Assembly (NCBI RefSeq): GCF_000445995.2
Contig: NC_022080.4
Location: 2,390,001-2,454,000 of the forward strand
DNA length: 64,000 nt
Direction: 5' to 3'
Source: Geobacillus genomosp. 3
GTDB lineage: Bacteria; Bacillota; Bacilli; Bacillales; Anoxybacillaceae
A program made the translations under genes and the position numbers. This document shows, in pieces, positions 42,518-50,964 of the stretch. Each line of letters starts with the position of its first letter. Position 1 is the first letter of the stretch. The notes beneath the pieces were generated by a model, which did no database searches, was not told the origin of the DNA, and saw nothing but the letters and a program-made list of their open reading frames with translations.

Positions 42518-42618
42518 ACGTCCCATCCTTTCCTGCTTCTAGTCATAAAATCAGCCTTTGCGGCATACATATCGAAAAAGAGTACCGGCGAACATGAACC
42601 GGGAGGGGGGAACTGCAC

Positions 42619-43437
42619 GTGAACATTGGCTTTATCGGCACGGGGAATATGGGCACCATTTTGATCGAGGCGTTCCTTGACTCCGGCGCCGTCAAAGAAG
42701 AAGAGCTGATCATCACCAACCGTACGCTGGCCAAAGCGTTCGATATACAAAAAACTCATCCGGGCATCACCGTCGCCCGCGATGCACCTGAAACGGTCAA
42801 ACAAGCTGCCATCATCTTTTTATGCGTTAAACCGCTCGAGATGGTTCCGTTGTTGCAGCAGCTGGCGCCATACTGGACCGACGAGCATTGCCTCGTGTCG
42901 ATCACAAGCCCGATCACCGTCGAACAACTTGAAGCTGTTGTCCCTTGCCAAGTCGTGCGCGCCATTCCGAGCATCACGAACCGGGCGCTGTCCGGCAGCA
43001 TCCTCGTCACGTTTGGGTCGCGATGTTCGGCCTCCTGCCGGCAAACGATCAACGACCTTCTCCGCCGCATCGCATCGCCGATATGCATTGACGAAGCCAT
43101 CACCCGCGTCGCTTCGGACATTTCGAGCTGCGGCCCGGCGTTTTTCAGCTATTTGCTGCAGCGCTTCATCGACGCCGCGACGGCCAAAACGGCCATCACG
43201 AAAGAACAGGCGACGATGTTGGCGACCGATATGATCATCGGCTTAGGGGAATTGCTGAAGCGAAACTTGTACACACTCCCGACGCTGCAGGAAAAAGTAT
43301 GTGTCAAAGGCGGGATTACTGGAGAAGGCATCGCCGTCCTCGAGCAGCGGCTCGACGGCGTTTTTGAAGCGGTGCTGGCCAAAACGCATGAGAAGTTTAA
43401 AGAAGATGTGAAGAAGGTGAGGCAGCAGTTTCCTTGA
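42619..43437 (+). CDS. comER: ComER, pyrroline-5-carboxylate reductase-like
   Basis: A 272-aa ProC-family oxidoreductase with the NAD(P)-binding GFIGTGNMGTILIEAF at the N-terminus and the C-terminal dimerisation domain (VCVKGGITGEGIAVLEQRL). Encoded opposite comEABC as in B. subtilis, where it is not needed for competence. GTG start after GGGAGGGGGG. The substrate is unknown; in some Bacillus it influences sporulation and biofilm. Confidence 0.93.
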   Translation: MNIGFIGTGNMGTILIEAFLDSGAVKEEELIITNRTLAKAFDIQKTHPGITVARDAPETVKQAAIIFLCVKPLEMVPLLQQLAPYWTDEHCLVSITSPITVEQLEAVVPCQVVRAIPSITNRALSGSILVTFGSRCSASCRQTINDLLRRIASPICIDEAITRVASDISSCGPAFFSYLLQRFIDAATAKTAITKEQATMLATDMIIGLGELLKRNLYTLPTLQEKVCVKGGITGEGIAVLEQRLDGVFEAVLAKTHEKFKEDVKKVRQQFP

Positions 43438-43493
43438 TAGGTTTTTATTCGACAAGCAACAGCGAAAGTCCTGCTTCGTTCGACAAAAAATAG

Positions 43494-43519
43494 ACCCCAG
43501 CTTGTACGGCTGGGGTTTT
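43494..43519 (+). terminator. Terminator of comER
   Basis: CCCCAGC/GCTGGGG, loop TTGTACG, then TTTTC. Confidence 0.75.
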
Positions 43520-43589
43520 CATATTTACGGATATTTCGTCGGGTTCCATCGTTGTTCAACTTTTTAGGTATGCCTGTTTTTGTTTGTTC

Positions 43590-43695
43590 GTTTCGATCCT
43601 CACCCAGCTATTGAATAGGGTACAAGCTCTCTTATTAAGCTTGATTGACGCTACATTCATTTCAATCCTCATCCAACTATTCATCCGGATGCAAC
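43590..43695 (-). CRISPR. Relic CRISPR mini-array: two degenerate 37-nt repeats and one 32-nt spacer
   Basis: Copies at 43590-43626 and 43659-43695 agree at 26 of 37 positions and are exactly 69 bp apart. Read on the minus strand the better copy starts GTTGCATCC and ends GGATTGAAAT, the shape of GTTGCA...GGATTGAAAC repeats of thermophile arrays. The internal stem changes together: CACCC/GGGT in one copy, CATCC/GGATG in the other. A third partial match (GTTTCAACC) lies at 43725 in AT-rich, leader-like sequence. No cas gene is in the window. The remaining gap sequence up to yqeM shows nothing else apart from an AT palindrome at about 43738-43749. Confidence 0.55.
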
Positions 43696-43768
43696 ACGAC
43701 ACAGAACTTCTCCCCGTATTATATGTTTCAACCAAAATATTATAATATGATTTCCCGCCATGCGCCTC

Positions 43769-44512
43769 TCACCGCTTCCGCGCCACAAAAAACCACCGTT
43801 CAGACGTCTCGGCCGGGGGTTCATCGGTGAAGTCGGCCGTCACTTCGAGAACGTCGAAACCGGCGTCATCAAGCCATTGTTCATAAGCTGTGCGCTCGAA
43901 TGTACGTTGTTCGTGCCATTCGTCGTGGCGCTCATAAAAGGCGCCGCGGCGGACGAAAAACGTCAGTTCGTGCCCGACGCTGTGCGGCCAGTCAAGCGGA
44001 TGGCACGTCCAAATGTAGCTGAGGTCATCCCCTTGGTCGGCGAAGACGGCATCGCGGAACAAGACGTCCATTTTGTAAACCGAGTGGACGTCAAACAGCA
44101 GCAGCCCACCGGGGCCAAGCGCGCGGGAGACGGCGGCGAACGTCCGCTGCACGTCCTCTTCATCCGTCAAATAGTTGAGCGCATCGCAAAAAATGAAGGC
44201 GCCATCAAGGTCGGAAAACCCGTCAAGCTCTGCCATGTTTTGCTCGAAAAACGGCACGTTGACGCCGGCTGCCTCCGCTTTCGCCTGAGCAATGGCGAGC
44301 ATATGCTCAGAGAGATCGACGCCGGCTGCTTGCCATCCGGCCTTGGCGAGGCGGATGGCAAGCTCGCCCGTCCCACAGCCGATGTCGACGACCCGCCGTC
44401 CCGGCCGTTTGGCGTATTGGGCAAATGTCCGCTCAGCAAATGATTGCCACGCGTCATACGGCGCTTCCGTCATCAGCGCGTCATACCAATCGGCAAAGCG
44501 GCCGTACGTCAT
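43769..44512 (-). CDS. yqeM: SAM-dependent methyltransferase YqeM
   Basis: Class I methyltransferase of 247 aa with motif I VVDIGCGTGELAIRLAKAG (about residues 41-59), DLSEHML (motif II) and FIFCDALNYL (motif IV). The substrate is unknown. Its ATG overlaps the rsfS TGA (ATGA) and no good SD is seen, so translation is probably coupled. Last gene of the yqeG-yqeM operon. Confidence 0.9.
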   Translation of the reverse strand: MTYGRFADWYDALMTEAPYDAWQSFAERTFAQYAKRPGRRVVDIGCGTGELAIRLAKAGWQAAGVDLSEHMLAIAQAKAEAAGVNVPFFEQNMAELDGFSDLDGAFIFCDALNYLTDEEDVQRTFAAVSRALGPGGLLLFDVHSVYKMDVLFRDAVFADQGDDLSYIWTCHPLDWPHSVGHELTFFVRRGAFYERHDEWHEQRTFERTAYEQWLDDAGFDVLEVTADFTDEPPAETSERWFFVARKR

Positions 44513-44865
44513 GGCTGCAGCACAGCGGCAACATCTTCTGTCGGAGCGTCTCCCCAAAGCCGCTCGAGATTGTAATAGTCGCGCTCATCTTTCGCAAACA
44601 CGTGGGCGACGATATCGCCGAGGTCTACAAGCACCCATTTCGCCTCCTGGAATCCTTCGATCCGCCTAACCGGCAGTCCGTGCTCTTCAGCCTGGTCTTG
44701 AATTTCGTGGGCGATCGCCTGCACTTGTTTATCCGAGTTGCCATGGCAAATGACAAAATAATCGGCAACGGGCGAAATACCTTTCATGTTGAGCACGACA
44801 ATGTTTTCCGCCTTTTTATCATCCGCCGCACGGACGACAAGCTGCAATACCTCTTGTTCGGTCAC
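44509..44865 (-). CDS. rsfS: Ribosomal silencing factor RsfS
   Basis: Binds uL14 on the 50S subunit and blocks subunit joining when nutrients are low. 118 aa, with the family signatures DDKKAENIVVLNM, DYFVICHGNSDKQVQAIA and WVLVDLGDIVAHVF. It overlaps both yqeK (upstream) and yqeM (downstream) by 4 bp. Confidence 0.96.
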   Translation of the reverse strand: MTEQEVLQLVVRAADDKKAENIVVLNMKGISPVADYFVICHGNSDKQVQAIAHEIQDQAEEHGLPVRRIEGFQEAKWVLVDLGDIVAHVFAKDERDYYNLERLWGDAPTEDVAAVLQP

Positions 44866-45440
44866 CGTTCCATTTCCCCCTTCACCTCGCGTACAAGCGA
44901 ATTGTACATATGAATCGTGTCCGGATAAATCAGTTGGCGCTTCCCGAGCAAAAATGTGATCGTATTTTGCACCGCTTGCAACAGGGCGCGGTTGAGATCT
45001 TCCTCGGCAAGGCGCCTTACTTCCTCGACGCCGGGAAACTTCCGCCCCGGTTCGATATAGTCAGCCAAATAAATTGTTTTCTCAAGCAACGTCATCCCGG
45101 CTCTTCCAGACGTATGATAGCGAATGGCATCGAGCACATCCGGATCGTCAATGCCGGCTTCCGTTTGCACTAAATAGGCGCCGACGGGCGCATGCCACAA
45201 TTCACTGTTGTACGCCAACAAGTCGTTGGGCATATTGTGCGCCAAAATGAGCTGTTTCATTTCGTCGACCGGTCGGAATTTCGCATAGTCATGGAAAATA
45301 GCGGCCAACTCCGCTTTTTTGACATCGGCGCCATACCGCTTGGCAAGCTTAACGGCCGTTTCGACAACGCCAAGCGTATGCTCGTAACGCTGCTCCGTCA
45401 GCTGCCGTTTCACAATCAGCAACGCCTGTTCTCGCTCCAT
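44862..45440 (-). CDS. yqeK: HD-domain Ap4A hydrolase YqeK
   Basis: HD-superfamily hydrolase of 192 aa; family members split diadenosine tetraphosphate symmetrically. Metal ligands in [12 protein letters not shown] (about residue 18), FHDYAK (HD, about 48) and [11 protein letters not shown] (about 110). Start at MEREQA after GAGGAGAAGGGG; this start lies 92 bp inside the 3' end of nadD. Between nadD and rsfS as in B. subtilis. Confidence 0.94.
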   Translation of the reverse strand: MEREQALLIVKRQLTEQRYEHTLGVVETAVKLAKRYGADVKKAELAAIFHDYAKFRPVDEMKQLILAHNMPNDLLAYNSELWHAPVGAYLVQTEAGIDDPDVLDAIRYHTSGRAGMTLLEKTIYLADYIEPGRKFPGVEEVRRLAEEDLNRALLQAVQNTITFLLGKRQLIYPDTIHMYNSLVREVKGEMER

Positions 45441-45999
45441 ATAACCCCTTCTCCTCAATATAAAGTCTGACGCCTTCCGGCACGAGGTAACGGATCGTCT
45501 GACCGTTTTGCACCCGCTTGCGAATGAGTGAGGAAGAGACGGCAAATTGCGGCGCCTCCACCTCGATGACTGGGTATGGCGTCTCCATGGAATAACCGGG
45601 GCGTTTCACCCCGACAAAGGTCACGAGCTCAATAAGTTCATCGATGCGATGCCAGTTCGGCAAATATTCGACCATATCCGCGCCGATAATGAAATAAAAC
45701 TCGTCATCCGGGTGCATCGCAACAAGCTGGCGAATCGTGTCGTACGTATAGGAAGGCCCTTCCCGCTCAAGCTCGATCGTCTCAATATGAAAGCGCGGAT
45801 GGCCGGCCACGGCCAACTCCAGCATGCGGAGCCGATCCTCGCTTTTCGTCACTTGTTCGTACTGCTTATGGGGAGGAATGCGGTTGGGCAGAAACCAAAT
45901 TTGTGACAACTGAAGGGCATCGAGCACTTCATTCGCCATAATCAAATGGCCGTAATGAGGCGGATCGAACGTTCCGCCGAAAATCCCGACTTTTCCCAT
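45349..45999 (-). CDS. nadD: Nicotinate-nucleotide adenylyltransferase
   Basis: Makes deamido-NAD from NaMN and [18 protein letters not shown] (residues 5-19) is the nucleotidyltransferase signature and [12 protein letters not shown] (about 165) the ISSTxIR-like motif. At 216 aa it is longer than the 189 aa of B. subtilis NadD. The extra 25 or so residues after [10 protein letters not shown] ([14 protein letters not shown]...) lie inside yqeK in another frame and look unselected. The core is complete. Confidence 0.94.
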   Translation of the reverse strand: MGKVGIFGGTFDPPHYGHLIMANEVLDALQLSQIWFLPNRIPPHKQYEQVTKSEDRLRMLELAVAGHPRFHIETIELEREGPSYTYDTIRQLVAMHPDDEFYFIIGADMVEYLPNWHRIDELIELVTFVGVKRPGYSMETPYPVIEVEAPQFAVSSSLIRKRVQNGQTIRYLVPEGVRLYIEEKGLYGARTGVADCETAADGAALRAYAWRCRNGR

Positions 46000-46038
46000 C
46001 TTCCTTCCCCCCGCCGTTTTGCCTTGGCCGTGTTGCCG

Positions 46039-46332
46039 TCAGTCAGGCAAAACGATTTGTTTATGTTCTTTCGACTCTTTGTATAAGACGATCGTATTGC
46101 CGATCACTTGCACGAGTTCGGCCTCCGTCCCGGCCGCCAGCTGCTGGGCGACGGTGTAGCGGTCTTCTTCACAGTTTTGCAAAACACTCACTTTTAACAG
46201 TTCTCGCGCCTCGAGCGCCGCGGCAATTTGTTTCGTCATCTCTTCGGTGACGCCGCCTTTGCCGACTTGAAAAATCGGCTTGACATGATGGGCTTGGGCC
46301 CGCAAAAACCGTTTTTGCTTTCCCGTTAACAT
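46039..46332 (-). CDS. yhbY: Ribosome-associated RNA-binding protein YhbY
   Basis: A 97-aa CRM-domain protein (B. subtilis YqeI), thought to act in 50S/30S assembly. LTGKQKRFLRAQAHHVKPIF and the GxxG-like VGKGGVTEE (about residues 23-31) are typical. It is 3 bp after aroE and 39 bp before nadD in the operon. Confidence 0.95.
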   Translation of the reverse strand: MLTGKQKRFLRAQAHHVKPIFQVGKGGVTEEMTKQIAAALEARELLKVSVLQNCEEDRYTVAQQLAAGTEAELVQVIGNTIVLYKESKEHKQIVLPD

Positions 46333-46335
46333 ATG

Positions 46336-47169
46336 TTACCTCCTCAATTGTGCGGTGACAAGCTGTTTCATCCGTTTGACATCCGGCCATTGACCGGTCC
46401 ATTTTTCAAACGCAAGCGCCCCTTGGTACACAAGCATGCCGACACCGTTTTGCACGCGGGCGCCGCGCGCTTTCGCTTCCTTCAGCCACTTCGTTTCGAG
46501 CGGGTTGTAAATGATATCCGATACGATCGTCCCCGGCCGCAGCCCTTCAAGGGAAAGCGGCTGTTCGTCCTCCTTCGGATGCATGCCGACCGAGGTTGTA
46601 TTGATCATAATATCATATTCCGCCACCCGCCGTTCGGCCTCAGCCAGCGAGAAAAACGCCGACCGGCCTTCGCCTTCCCCGCTGCGGACGAGCTGTTCCG
46701 CTTTTTCGATCGTTCGGTTGGCGATGTCAATTCGTTCAGCGGCGGTGGAAAGAAGGGAAAAATAAATGCCGCGCGCACCGCCGCCGGCGCCGATGAGCAA
46801 AATCCGCTTGCCGTCAAGCGCCACTTCCATCTCCTCTTCGAGCGCCCGGACATAGCCGGGCCCGTCTGTATTGTAGCCGACAAGCCGGCCGTTTTCATTG
46901 ACGATCGTATTCACTGCCCCGATGCGGCGCGCATGATCATCGATGTCATCCAAAAACGGAATGACTGCCATCTTATGCGGGATCGTTACATTGACCCCGG
47001 CAATGCCAAGCGCGCGCACGCCGGCAATGGCCTCGCCGACTTGCTCCCGTTTGACGGAAAATAAGTGATAGCGCGCCGGAATGCCCAGGCGGGCAAACGC
47101 ATCGTTATGCATGAGCGGCGACAGCGAGTGTCCGACCGGAAAACCGATTAGCCCGTATACGCTTTCCAT
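46336..47169 (-). CDS. aroE: Shikimate dehydrogenase (NADP+)
   Basis: Reduces 3-dehydroshikimate in aromatic amino-acid synthesis. The 277-aa enzyme has GFPVGHSLSPLMHNDAF (shikimate-binding Ser residues), GVNVTIPHKM with the catalytic Lys (about residue 66), NTDGPGYVRA, and the dinucleotide-binding LLIGAGGGARGI (about 125). Between yqeH and yhbY as in B. subtilis. Confidence 0.97.
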   Translation of the reverse strand: MESVYGLIGFPVGHSLSPLMHNDAFARLGIPARYHLFSVKREQVGEAIAGVRALGIAGVNVTIPHKMAVIPFLDDIDDHARRIGAVNTIVNENGRLVGYNTDGPGYVRALEEEMEVALDGKRILLIGAGGGARGIYFSLLSTAAERIDIANRTIEKAEQLVRSGEGEGRSAFFSLAEAERRVAEYDIMINTTSVGMHPKEDEQPLSLEGLRPGTIVSDIIYNPLETKWLKEAKARGARVQNGVGMLVYQGALAFEKWTGQWPDVKRMKQLVTAQLRR

Positions 47170-47190
47170 CCTTCTCCCCTCCCGTACGCA

Positions 47191-48300
47191 TTAAATCAAC
47201 GATTGGCGAATCAATACATCGACCCCTTTCGGAGCATGGACGACGAGCTGGGCGCCCGGGTCATTGCACGTCACCCACCCAAGCCCGGAAAAGACGACAT
47301 CCGTTTTTCGCTCCTTGACGGACAACGATCGCGGCACAAGCGGCGGAAATTCCTCTGCATAGCGTTTGTTTGGCGGGGCGAGCAAGCCGCCGAGTTGATT
47401 GGTGTAAAGCGTATCTGCTTTCTCCAACTTTGTCCGGTGAATGGCCAGTTCATTCGCCATATAACAGACGAACGAGCGGCGTCCACCTTTGATGTAATCG
47501 AGGCGGGCCAAGCCGCCGAAAAAGAGCGTTTGTCCTTCATTAAGCTGGTAGACGCGCGGATGGATTTCCCGTTTCGGCGTAATCACTTTCAAATCGCGTG
47601 CATCGACAAAATGTGCCATTTGATGATGGTTGATGATTCCCGGCGTATCATAGAGCGACGCCCCGCCCTCGAGCGGGATTTCAATCATATCGAGCGTCGT
47701 TCCCGGGAAATACGATGTGGTAATGACGTTTCCTTTGCCGGTCGCCTCCTCCACGATCCGGTTAATAAACGTCGATTTGCCGACATTTGTGCAACCGACG
47801 ACATACACATCGCCGCCGTCGCGGTAGCGGTCAATCGTCTCCATCACCTTTGCCATGCCGATCCCTTTCGCCGCGCTTACTAGGCAGACATCCACCGGAC
47901 GCAGCCCGAGCTCTTCGGCCATGCGGCGCATCCACTGCAACAGCTTCGGATATTTGACCGATCTTGGCAATAAATCGGCCTTATTGCCGACAAGCAAAAT
48001 CGGATTGTCAGCCGCAAACCGCGGCAACCCGGGAATAAAGCTTCCGTTAAAGTCAAAAATATCGACGATGTTGACGACAAGCGCCTTCGACTCCCCAATG
48101 CGATGCAGCATATGCAAAAAATCGCGGTCATCAAGCGGCACATCTTGCACTTCATTGTAATGTTTCAGGCGAAAGCAACGCTGGCAAATCACCTCTTCCG
48201 TTTCTTTTTCAAGCACGCTTTTCGGCGCATACCCTGCCTTTTTCGGGTCTTCAAACTGGATGGCCGCCCCGCAGCCGATGCAACGCAGTTGTGGCTCCAC
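47191..48300 (-). CDS. yqeH: Ribosome biogenesis GTPase YqeH
   Basis: Circularly permuted GTPase needed for 30S assembly. N-terminal zinc finger (CIGCG and CQRCF, residues 8-45), then G4 LVGNKADLL before G1 GCTNVGKSTFIN and G3 YDTPGI, the permuted order. GTG at 48300 follows GGGAGG at a good distance and gives 369 aa, the length I recall for the Geobacillus protein; the ATG two codons upstream is too close to the SD. Overlaps no gene but is 2 bp from yqeG. Confidence 0.96.
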   Translation of the reverse strand: MEPQLRCIGCGAAIQFEDPKKAGYAPKSVLEKETEEVICQRCFRLKHYNEVQDVPLDDRDFLHMLHRIGESKALVVNIVDIFDFNGSFIPGLPRFAADNPILLVGNKADLLPRSVKYPKLLQWMRRMAEELGLRPVDVCLVSAAKGIGMAKVMETIDRYRDGGDVYVVGCTNVGKSTFINRIVEEATGKGNVITTSYFPGTTLDMIEIPLEGGASLYDTPGIINHHQMAHFVDARDLKVITPKREIHPRVYQLNEGQTLFFGGLARLDYIKGGRRSFVCYMANELAIHRTKLEKADTLYTNQLGGLLAPPNKRYAEEFPPLVPRSLSVKERKTDVVFSGLGWVTCNDPGAQLVVHAPKGVDVLIRQSLI

Positions 48301-48302
48301 AA

Positions 48303-48818
48303 TCATTCCTCCCAATAAATCATCCCTTTTTTCCGCATGGCACTTAAAATTTTCCGCTCTATTTTCCGGTTAAAGCGTGTCCATACCCCGTCCGTCTGGG
48401 CGATCGGAACGACTAAGATCGTATTTAATCCGACACGGTTGCCACCGAGCACATCGGTCAACAACTGATCGCCGATGACAACGACTTCTTCCTTTTTCAG
48501 CCCCATCATCTCCAACGCCTGCAAAAACGCGCGGGTCAGCGGTTTGCGCGCTTCGAAAATGAACGGGATGCCAAGCGGTTCGGCAAACGACTGCACGCGT
48601 CGTTTATTATTATTCGATACGATCACAACCTTAATGCCCGCCCGCTTGATCGCCTCAAACCAGGCGGCCAACTCAGGTGTCGCACCTGGCCGATCCCACT
48701 CAACAAGCGTATTGTCGAGATCGGTGATAATCCCTTTTACTCCTTTTTTCTTCAACTCGTCCGGCGCAATGTCAATGACGCGCTTCGTAAACTGGCTTGG
48801 TAAAAAATAGTGAAGCAT
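48303..48818 (-). CDS. yqeG: HAD-family phosphatase YqeG
   Basis: HAD phosphatase of subfamily IIIA, 171 aa, with motif I DLDNTLVEWD (about residues 34-43), motif II VIVSNNN and motif III/IV region VVIGDQLLTDVLGG. The substrate is unknown; the family includes phosphatidylglycerophosphatases. First gene of the yqeGH-aroE-yhbY-nadD-yqeK-rsfS-yqeM operon, with a near-consensus promoter upstream. ATG 48818 follows AGGTGACTTAT. Confidence 0.94.
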   Translation of the reverse strand: MLHYFLPSQFTKRVIDIAPDELKKKGVKGIITDLDNTLVEWDRPGATPELAAWFEAIKRAGIKVVIVSNNNKRRVQSFAEPLGIPFIFEARKPLTRAFLQALEMMGLKKEEVVVIGDQLLTDVLGGNRVGLNTILVVPIAQTDGVWTRFNRKIERKILSAMRKKGMIYWEE

Positions 48819-48851
48819 ATAAGTCACCTGCCTTTATCATCTGCTTTTCCC

Positions 48852-48880
48852 ATCATAGCGGATTTGGCCGTTCGTTTCAA
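48852..48880 (-). promoter_or_regulatory. Sigma-A promoter of the yqeG operon
   Basis: Minus-strand TTGAAA, 17 bp, TATGAT (48857-48852), 34 bp before yqeG. Confidence 0.65.
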
Positions 48881-48955
48881 AACAAAGTTTGGCAGCCTCC
48901 TTGATCGAGAACAGTGGAACAAAAAGTTTTCGACAATTTTTGCGGTTCTCCGGTT

Positions 48956-49056
48956 TGTGGATAACTGTTACCCACATGATACACAAACGGATGACGATAC
49001 TTCCACTATTTTATAAACATGTTTTCCACATGTTATCCACTATTTTCTGTGGATAA
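48956..49056. promoter_or_regulatory. Cluster of five DnaA boxes upstream of sda
   Basis: TGTGGATAA at 48956-48964 and 49048-49056 are exact TTATCCACA boxes on the minus strand. TTACCCACA (48968-48976), TTTTCCACA (49022-49030) and TTATCCACT (49033-49041) are one-mismatch boxes on the plus strand. DnaA control of sda is known in B. subtilis. Confidence 0.8.
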
Positions 49057-49064
49057 CAGAACGG

Positions 49065-49093
49065 TTGTTCTATTTTGTAAATCATGGTACAGT
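49065..49093 (+). promoter_or_regulatory. Promoter of sda
   Basis: TTGTTC, 17 bp, TACAGT with an upstream TGG (extended -10), immediately downstream of the DnaA boxes. Confidence 0.5.
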
Positions 49094-49161
49094 GAAAGTA
49101 ACCTACCATTATATGTATGGAATACTCGTTATATTCCATCGGAAAAGGAGGGCGTTCTCCG

Positions 49162-49302
49162 ATGAAATATTTATCTGATGAGCTGTTGATCGAATCGTAT
49201 TTTAAGGCGAAAGAGCTCAACTTAAGCCCGGAATTTATTGAACTGATCGAAAAGGAAATCCAGCGCCGGTCATTGACTCATAAAATTAAGCTGTCCTCAT
49301 GA
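49162..49302 (+). CDS. sda: Sporulation checkpoint inhibitor Sda
   Basis: A 46-aa helical-hairpin protein that inhibits sporulation histidine kinases when replication is disturbed. [20 protein letters not shown] and the second helix [14 protein letters not shown] match the family. The ATG at 49162 follows AAAAGGAGGGCG. Regulation by DnaA is supported by five upstream boxes. Plus strand, between yqeG and psd. Confidence 0.95.
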   Translation: MKYLSDELLIESYFKAKELNLSPEFIELIEKEIQRRSLTHKIKLSS

Positions 49303-49304
49303 AC

Positions 49305-49327
49305 GAAGGCCTTCGGGCTTTTTTTGT
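49305..49327 (+). terminator. Terminator of sda
   Basis: AAG(g)CC-TTCG-GGCTT stem with a UUCG tetraloop and one bulge, followed by a T-run. Confidence 0.65.
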
Positions 49328-49349
49328 TTGTTTTAAAAAAAGCCCGGAC

Positions 49350-50129
49350 CTAGCGCCAATAGCCGATCCGCTCGCCGACTTTCACCGGCATCGGCGCGGC
49401 AATGCGCGGGTCGGGCGCAAAGCTTCCCCGTTCAAACAGCAGCACAACCGTCGAGCCGAACGAAAAGTACGCCATTTCCTCCCCTTTTACCAACCGTTCC
49501 CCCTTATGGGTCAGCTCGATGCTGTTGACGAACATAGCGCCAATTTTTACGATTGCCATCCGCTTGCCGCCGGCTGTGACCTCTGTGATGAGGCGATAAT
49601 TTTTTTCCAGCGGCCGCCGACCGTATTTTAAACCGAGACGATTAACAGGATACGATTTACGGCCGAGCGTCCACTGTTTTTCGATCACGCCAGATATTGG
49701 GCTGTGAATGCGGTGATAATGGCTCGGGCTCAAATACAGAATAAAAAAGAACCCGTTCACGTATGGTTGCGCGGCCTCAATGCTTCCAAGCATTTCCGCA
49801 ATCGAATACGGTTTCCCTTTGACAATCATTTCACTGGTTTTTTGGATCGTTCCCATCTCCTCAATGACCGCATCAACCGGGCTGACAACCGCATGCTCGT
49901 CAGCATCAACCGGTCTGATTCCGGCTTTGAGTCGGCGGACGAACAGCTGCTGCAATGTTTTATAATTTTTTAAGCTTTTTTCCATTTCTTCTTGGTTAAT
50001 ATGATAAATTTTCGCATACGATGGTATCAATGGCGCGCTGAGGCGCGATCTGGCAAACGAAGCGAGCAGCTTCGAGGAAAGCGAGTGATTGGTCAACTCA
50101 ATCAACAAACGATACAGCCATTTTCGCAA
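49350..50129 (-). CDS. psd: Phosphatidylserine decarboxylase proenzyme
   Basis: Makes phosphatidylethanolamine; self-cleaves to form a pyruvoyl group. The 259-aa protein has the cleavage motif FGST (about residues 222-225; Ser becomes pyruvoyl) and catalytic His/Asp regions (HAVVSPVDAVI; HYHRIHSPISG). TTG start after GGAGGGAATATGC. Divergent from pssA, which makes its substrate. Confidence 0.95.
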   Translation of the reverse strand: MRKWLYRLLIELTNHSLSSKLLASFARSRLSAPLIPSYAKIYHINQEEMEKSLKNYKTLQQLFVRRLKAGIRPVDADEHAVVSPVDAVIEEMGTIQKTSEMIVKGKPYSIAEMLGSIEAAQPYVNGFFFILYLSPSHYHRIHSPISGVIEKQWTLGRKSYPVNRLGLKYGRRPLEKNYRLITEVTAGGKRMAIVKIGAMFVNSIELTHKGERLVKGEEMAYFSFGSTVVLLFERGSFAPDPRIAAPMPVKVGERIGYWR

Positions 50130-50252
50130 GCATATTCCCTCCAGTTATGTAGCGTCGTCGGTTGTTACTACCTTCCATATTACCGCCAAAATGAGTATAA
50201 TGGTAGTAGAATTTTCTTTTGGCGTTTTCTGTTGGAAAAGGAGTGGGGAGAG

Positions 50253-50792
50253 TTGTTCTTATCCGATTATCTAGATTATACGTTAAAAAAGCTAAAGGCA
50301 AACATGGCCAACATTTTGACGATGACAAACTTATCGCTCGGCGGTTTTTCTGTCTTGACTACGCTGAACGGCCAGCTTCACATGAGCGTGCTTCTCATTT
50401 TTTTAGCAGCGTTTGTCGACCGCTTTGACGGCGCAGTCGCCCGCAAACTGAACATCGAATCCGAACTCGGCAAGCAGCTTGACTCGATGAGCGACATTGT
50501 TTCTTTCGGCGTCGCGCCCGCCTTGTTGATGTACGAAGCTTTGTTCCGCGAATTCGGTGCGCCGGGAGCGGTGTTCACTATTTTGTATGTCGCCTGCGGC
50601 GCCTTCCGTCTCGCCCGCTTTAACATCACGGAGAACAACGGCTATTTCTCCGGGCTGCCGATCACGGCCGCCGGGGTGCTGATGACGTTAGGTTACTTGG
50701 CCATTCCGTACTTTCCGCCGCAGTCGTTTATGTTTTTGGCGCTGATTTTATCGTTTTTAATGGTCGGGACGTTTAAACTGAAAAAAGTATGA
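50253..50792 (+). CDS. pssA: CDP-diacylglycerol--serine O-phosphatidyltransferase
   Basis: Membrane enzyme making phosphatidylserine from CDP-DAG and serine. About 179 aa with the CDP-alcohol transferase signature DRFDGAVARKL...LDSMSD (about residues 53-78), all acidic residues present, and five to six membrane segments. I start at TTG (50253), nine bases after AAAGGAG. The open frame continues upstream without SD. TATAAT at 50196-50201 is the likely -10. Paired with psd. Confidence 0.93.
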   Translation: MFLSDYLDYTLKKLKANMANILTMTNLSLGGFSVLTTLNGQLHMSVLLIFLAAFVDRFDGAVARKLNIESELGKQLDSMSDIVSFGVAPALLMYEALFREFGAPGAVFTILYVACGAFRLARFNITENNGYFSGLPITAAGVLMTLGYLAIPYFPPQSFMFLALILSFLMVGTFKLKKV

Positions 50793-50802
50793 CCAACGCC
50801 AG

Positions 50803-50843
50803 GCCGCCTCTTTCCAATGGCATATGGATCGGGCGGCTTTTTT
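50803..50843 (+). terminator. Terminator of pssA
   Basis: GCCGCC (50803-50808) pairs with GGCGGC (50832-50837), long loop, followed by TTTTTT. Confidence 0.6.
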
Positions 50844-50868
50844 GCGTCCGAAGTCACACCTTTTTCCC

Positions 50869-50897
50869 TTTTCAACCTTCTCTATTCAGTATATGAT
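50869..50897 (+). promoter_or_regulatory. Possible promoter of motAB
   Basis: TTTTCA, 17 bp, TATGAT. A sigma-D-type box, as used for motAB in B. subtilis, is not evident. Confidence 0.35.
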
Positions 50898-50964
50898 AAA
50901 TATGGTTTCTTCATAAAACAAAAGCGGTATAGATCGTTTGCACGGAAAGAGCGGGGGGATCCAG

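Noticed and set aside
42528..42618. ComK box (AAAA-N5-TTTT) between comEA and comER
   Set aside because: Only AAAATCAGCCTTTG is present; spacing and second half do not match.
43738..43749. ATATTATAATAT palindrome as an operator or terminator
   Set aside because: AT-rich chance palindrome; no GC stem or T-run suited to termination of yqeM.
43760..44443. 227-codon plus-strand frame opposite yqeM
   Set aside because: Antisense shadow of a clear methyltransferase gene; composition (Arg/Val/Pro-rich) is typical of reversed coding sequence.
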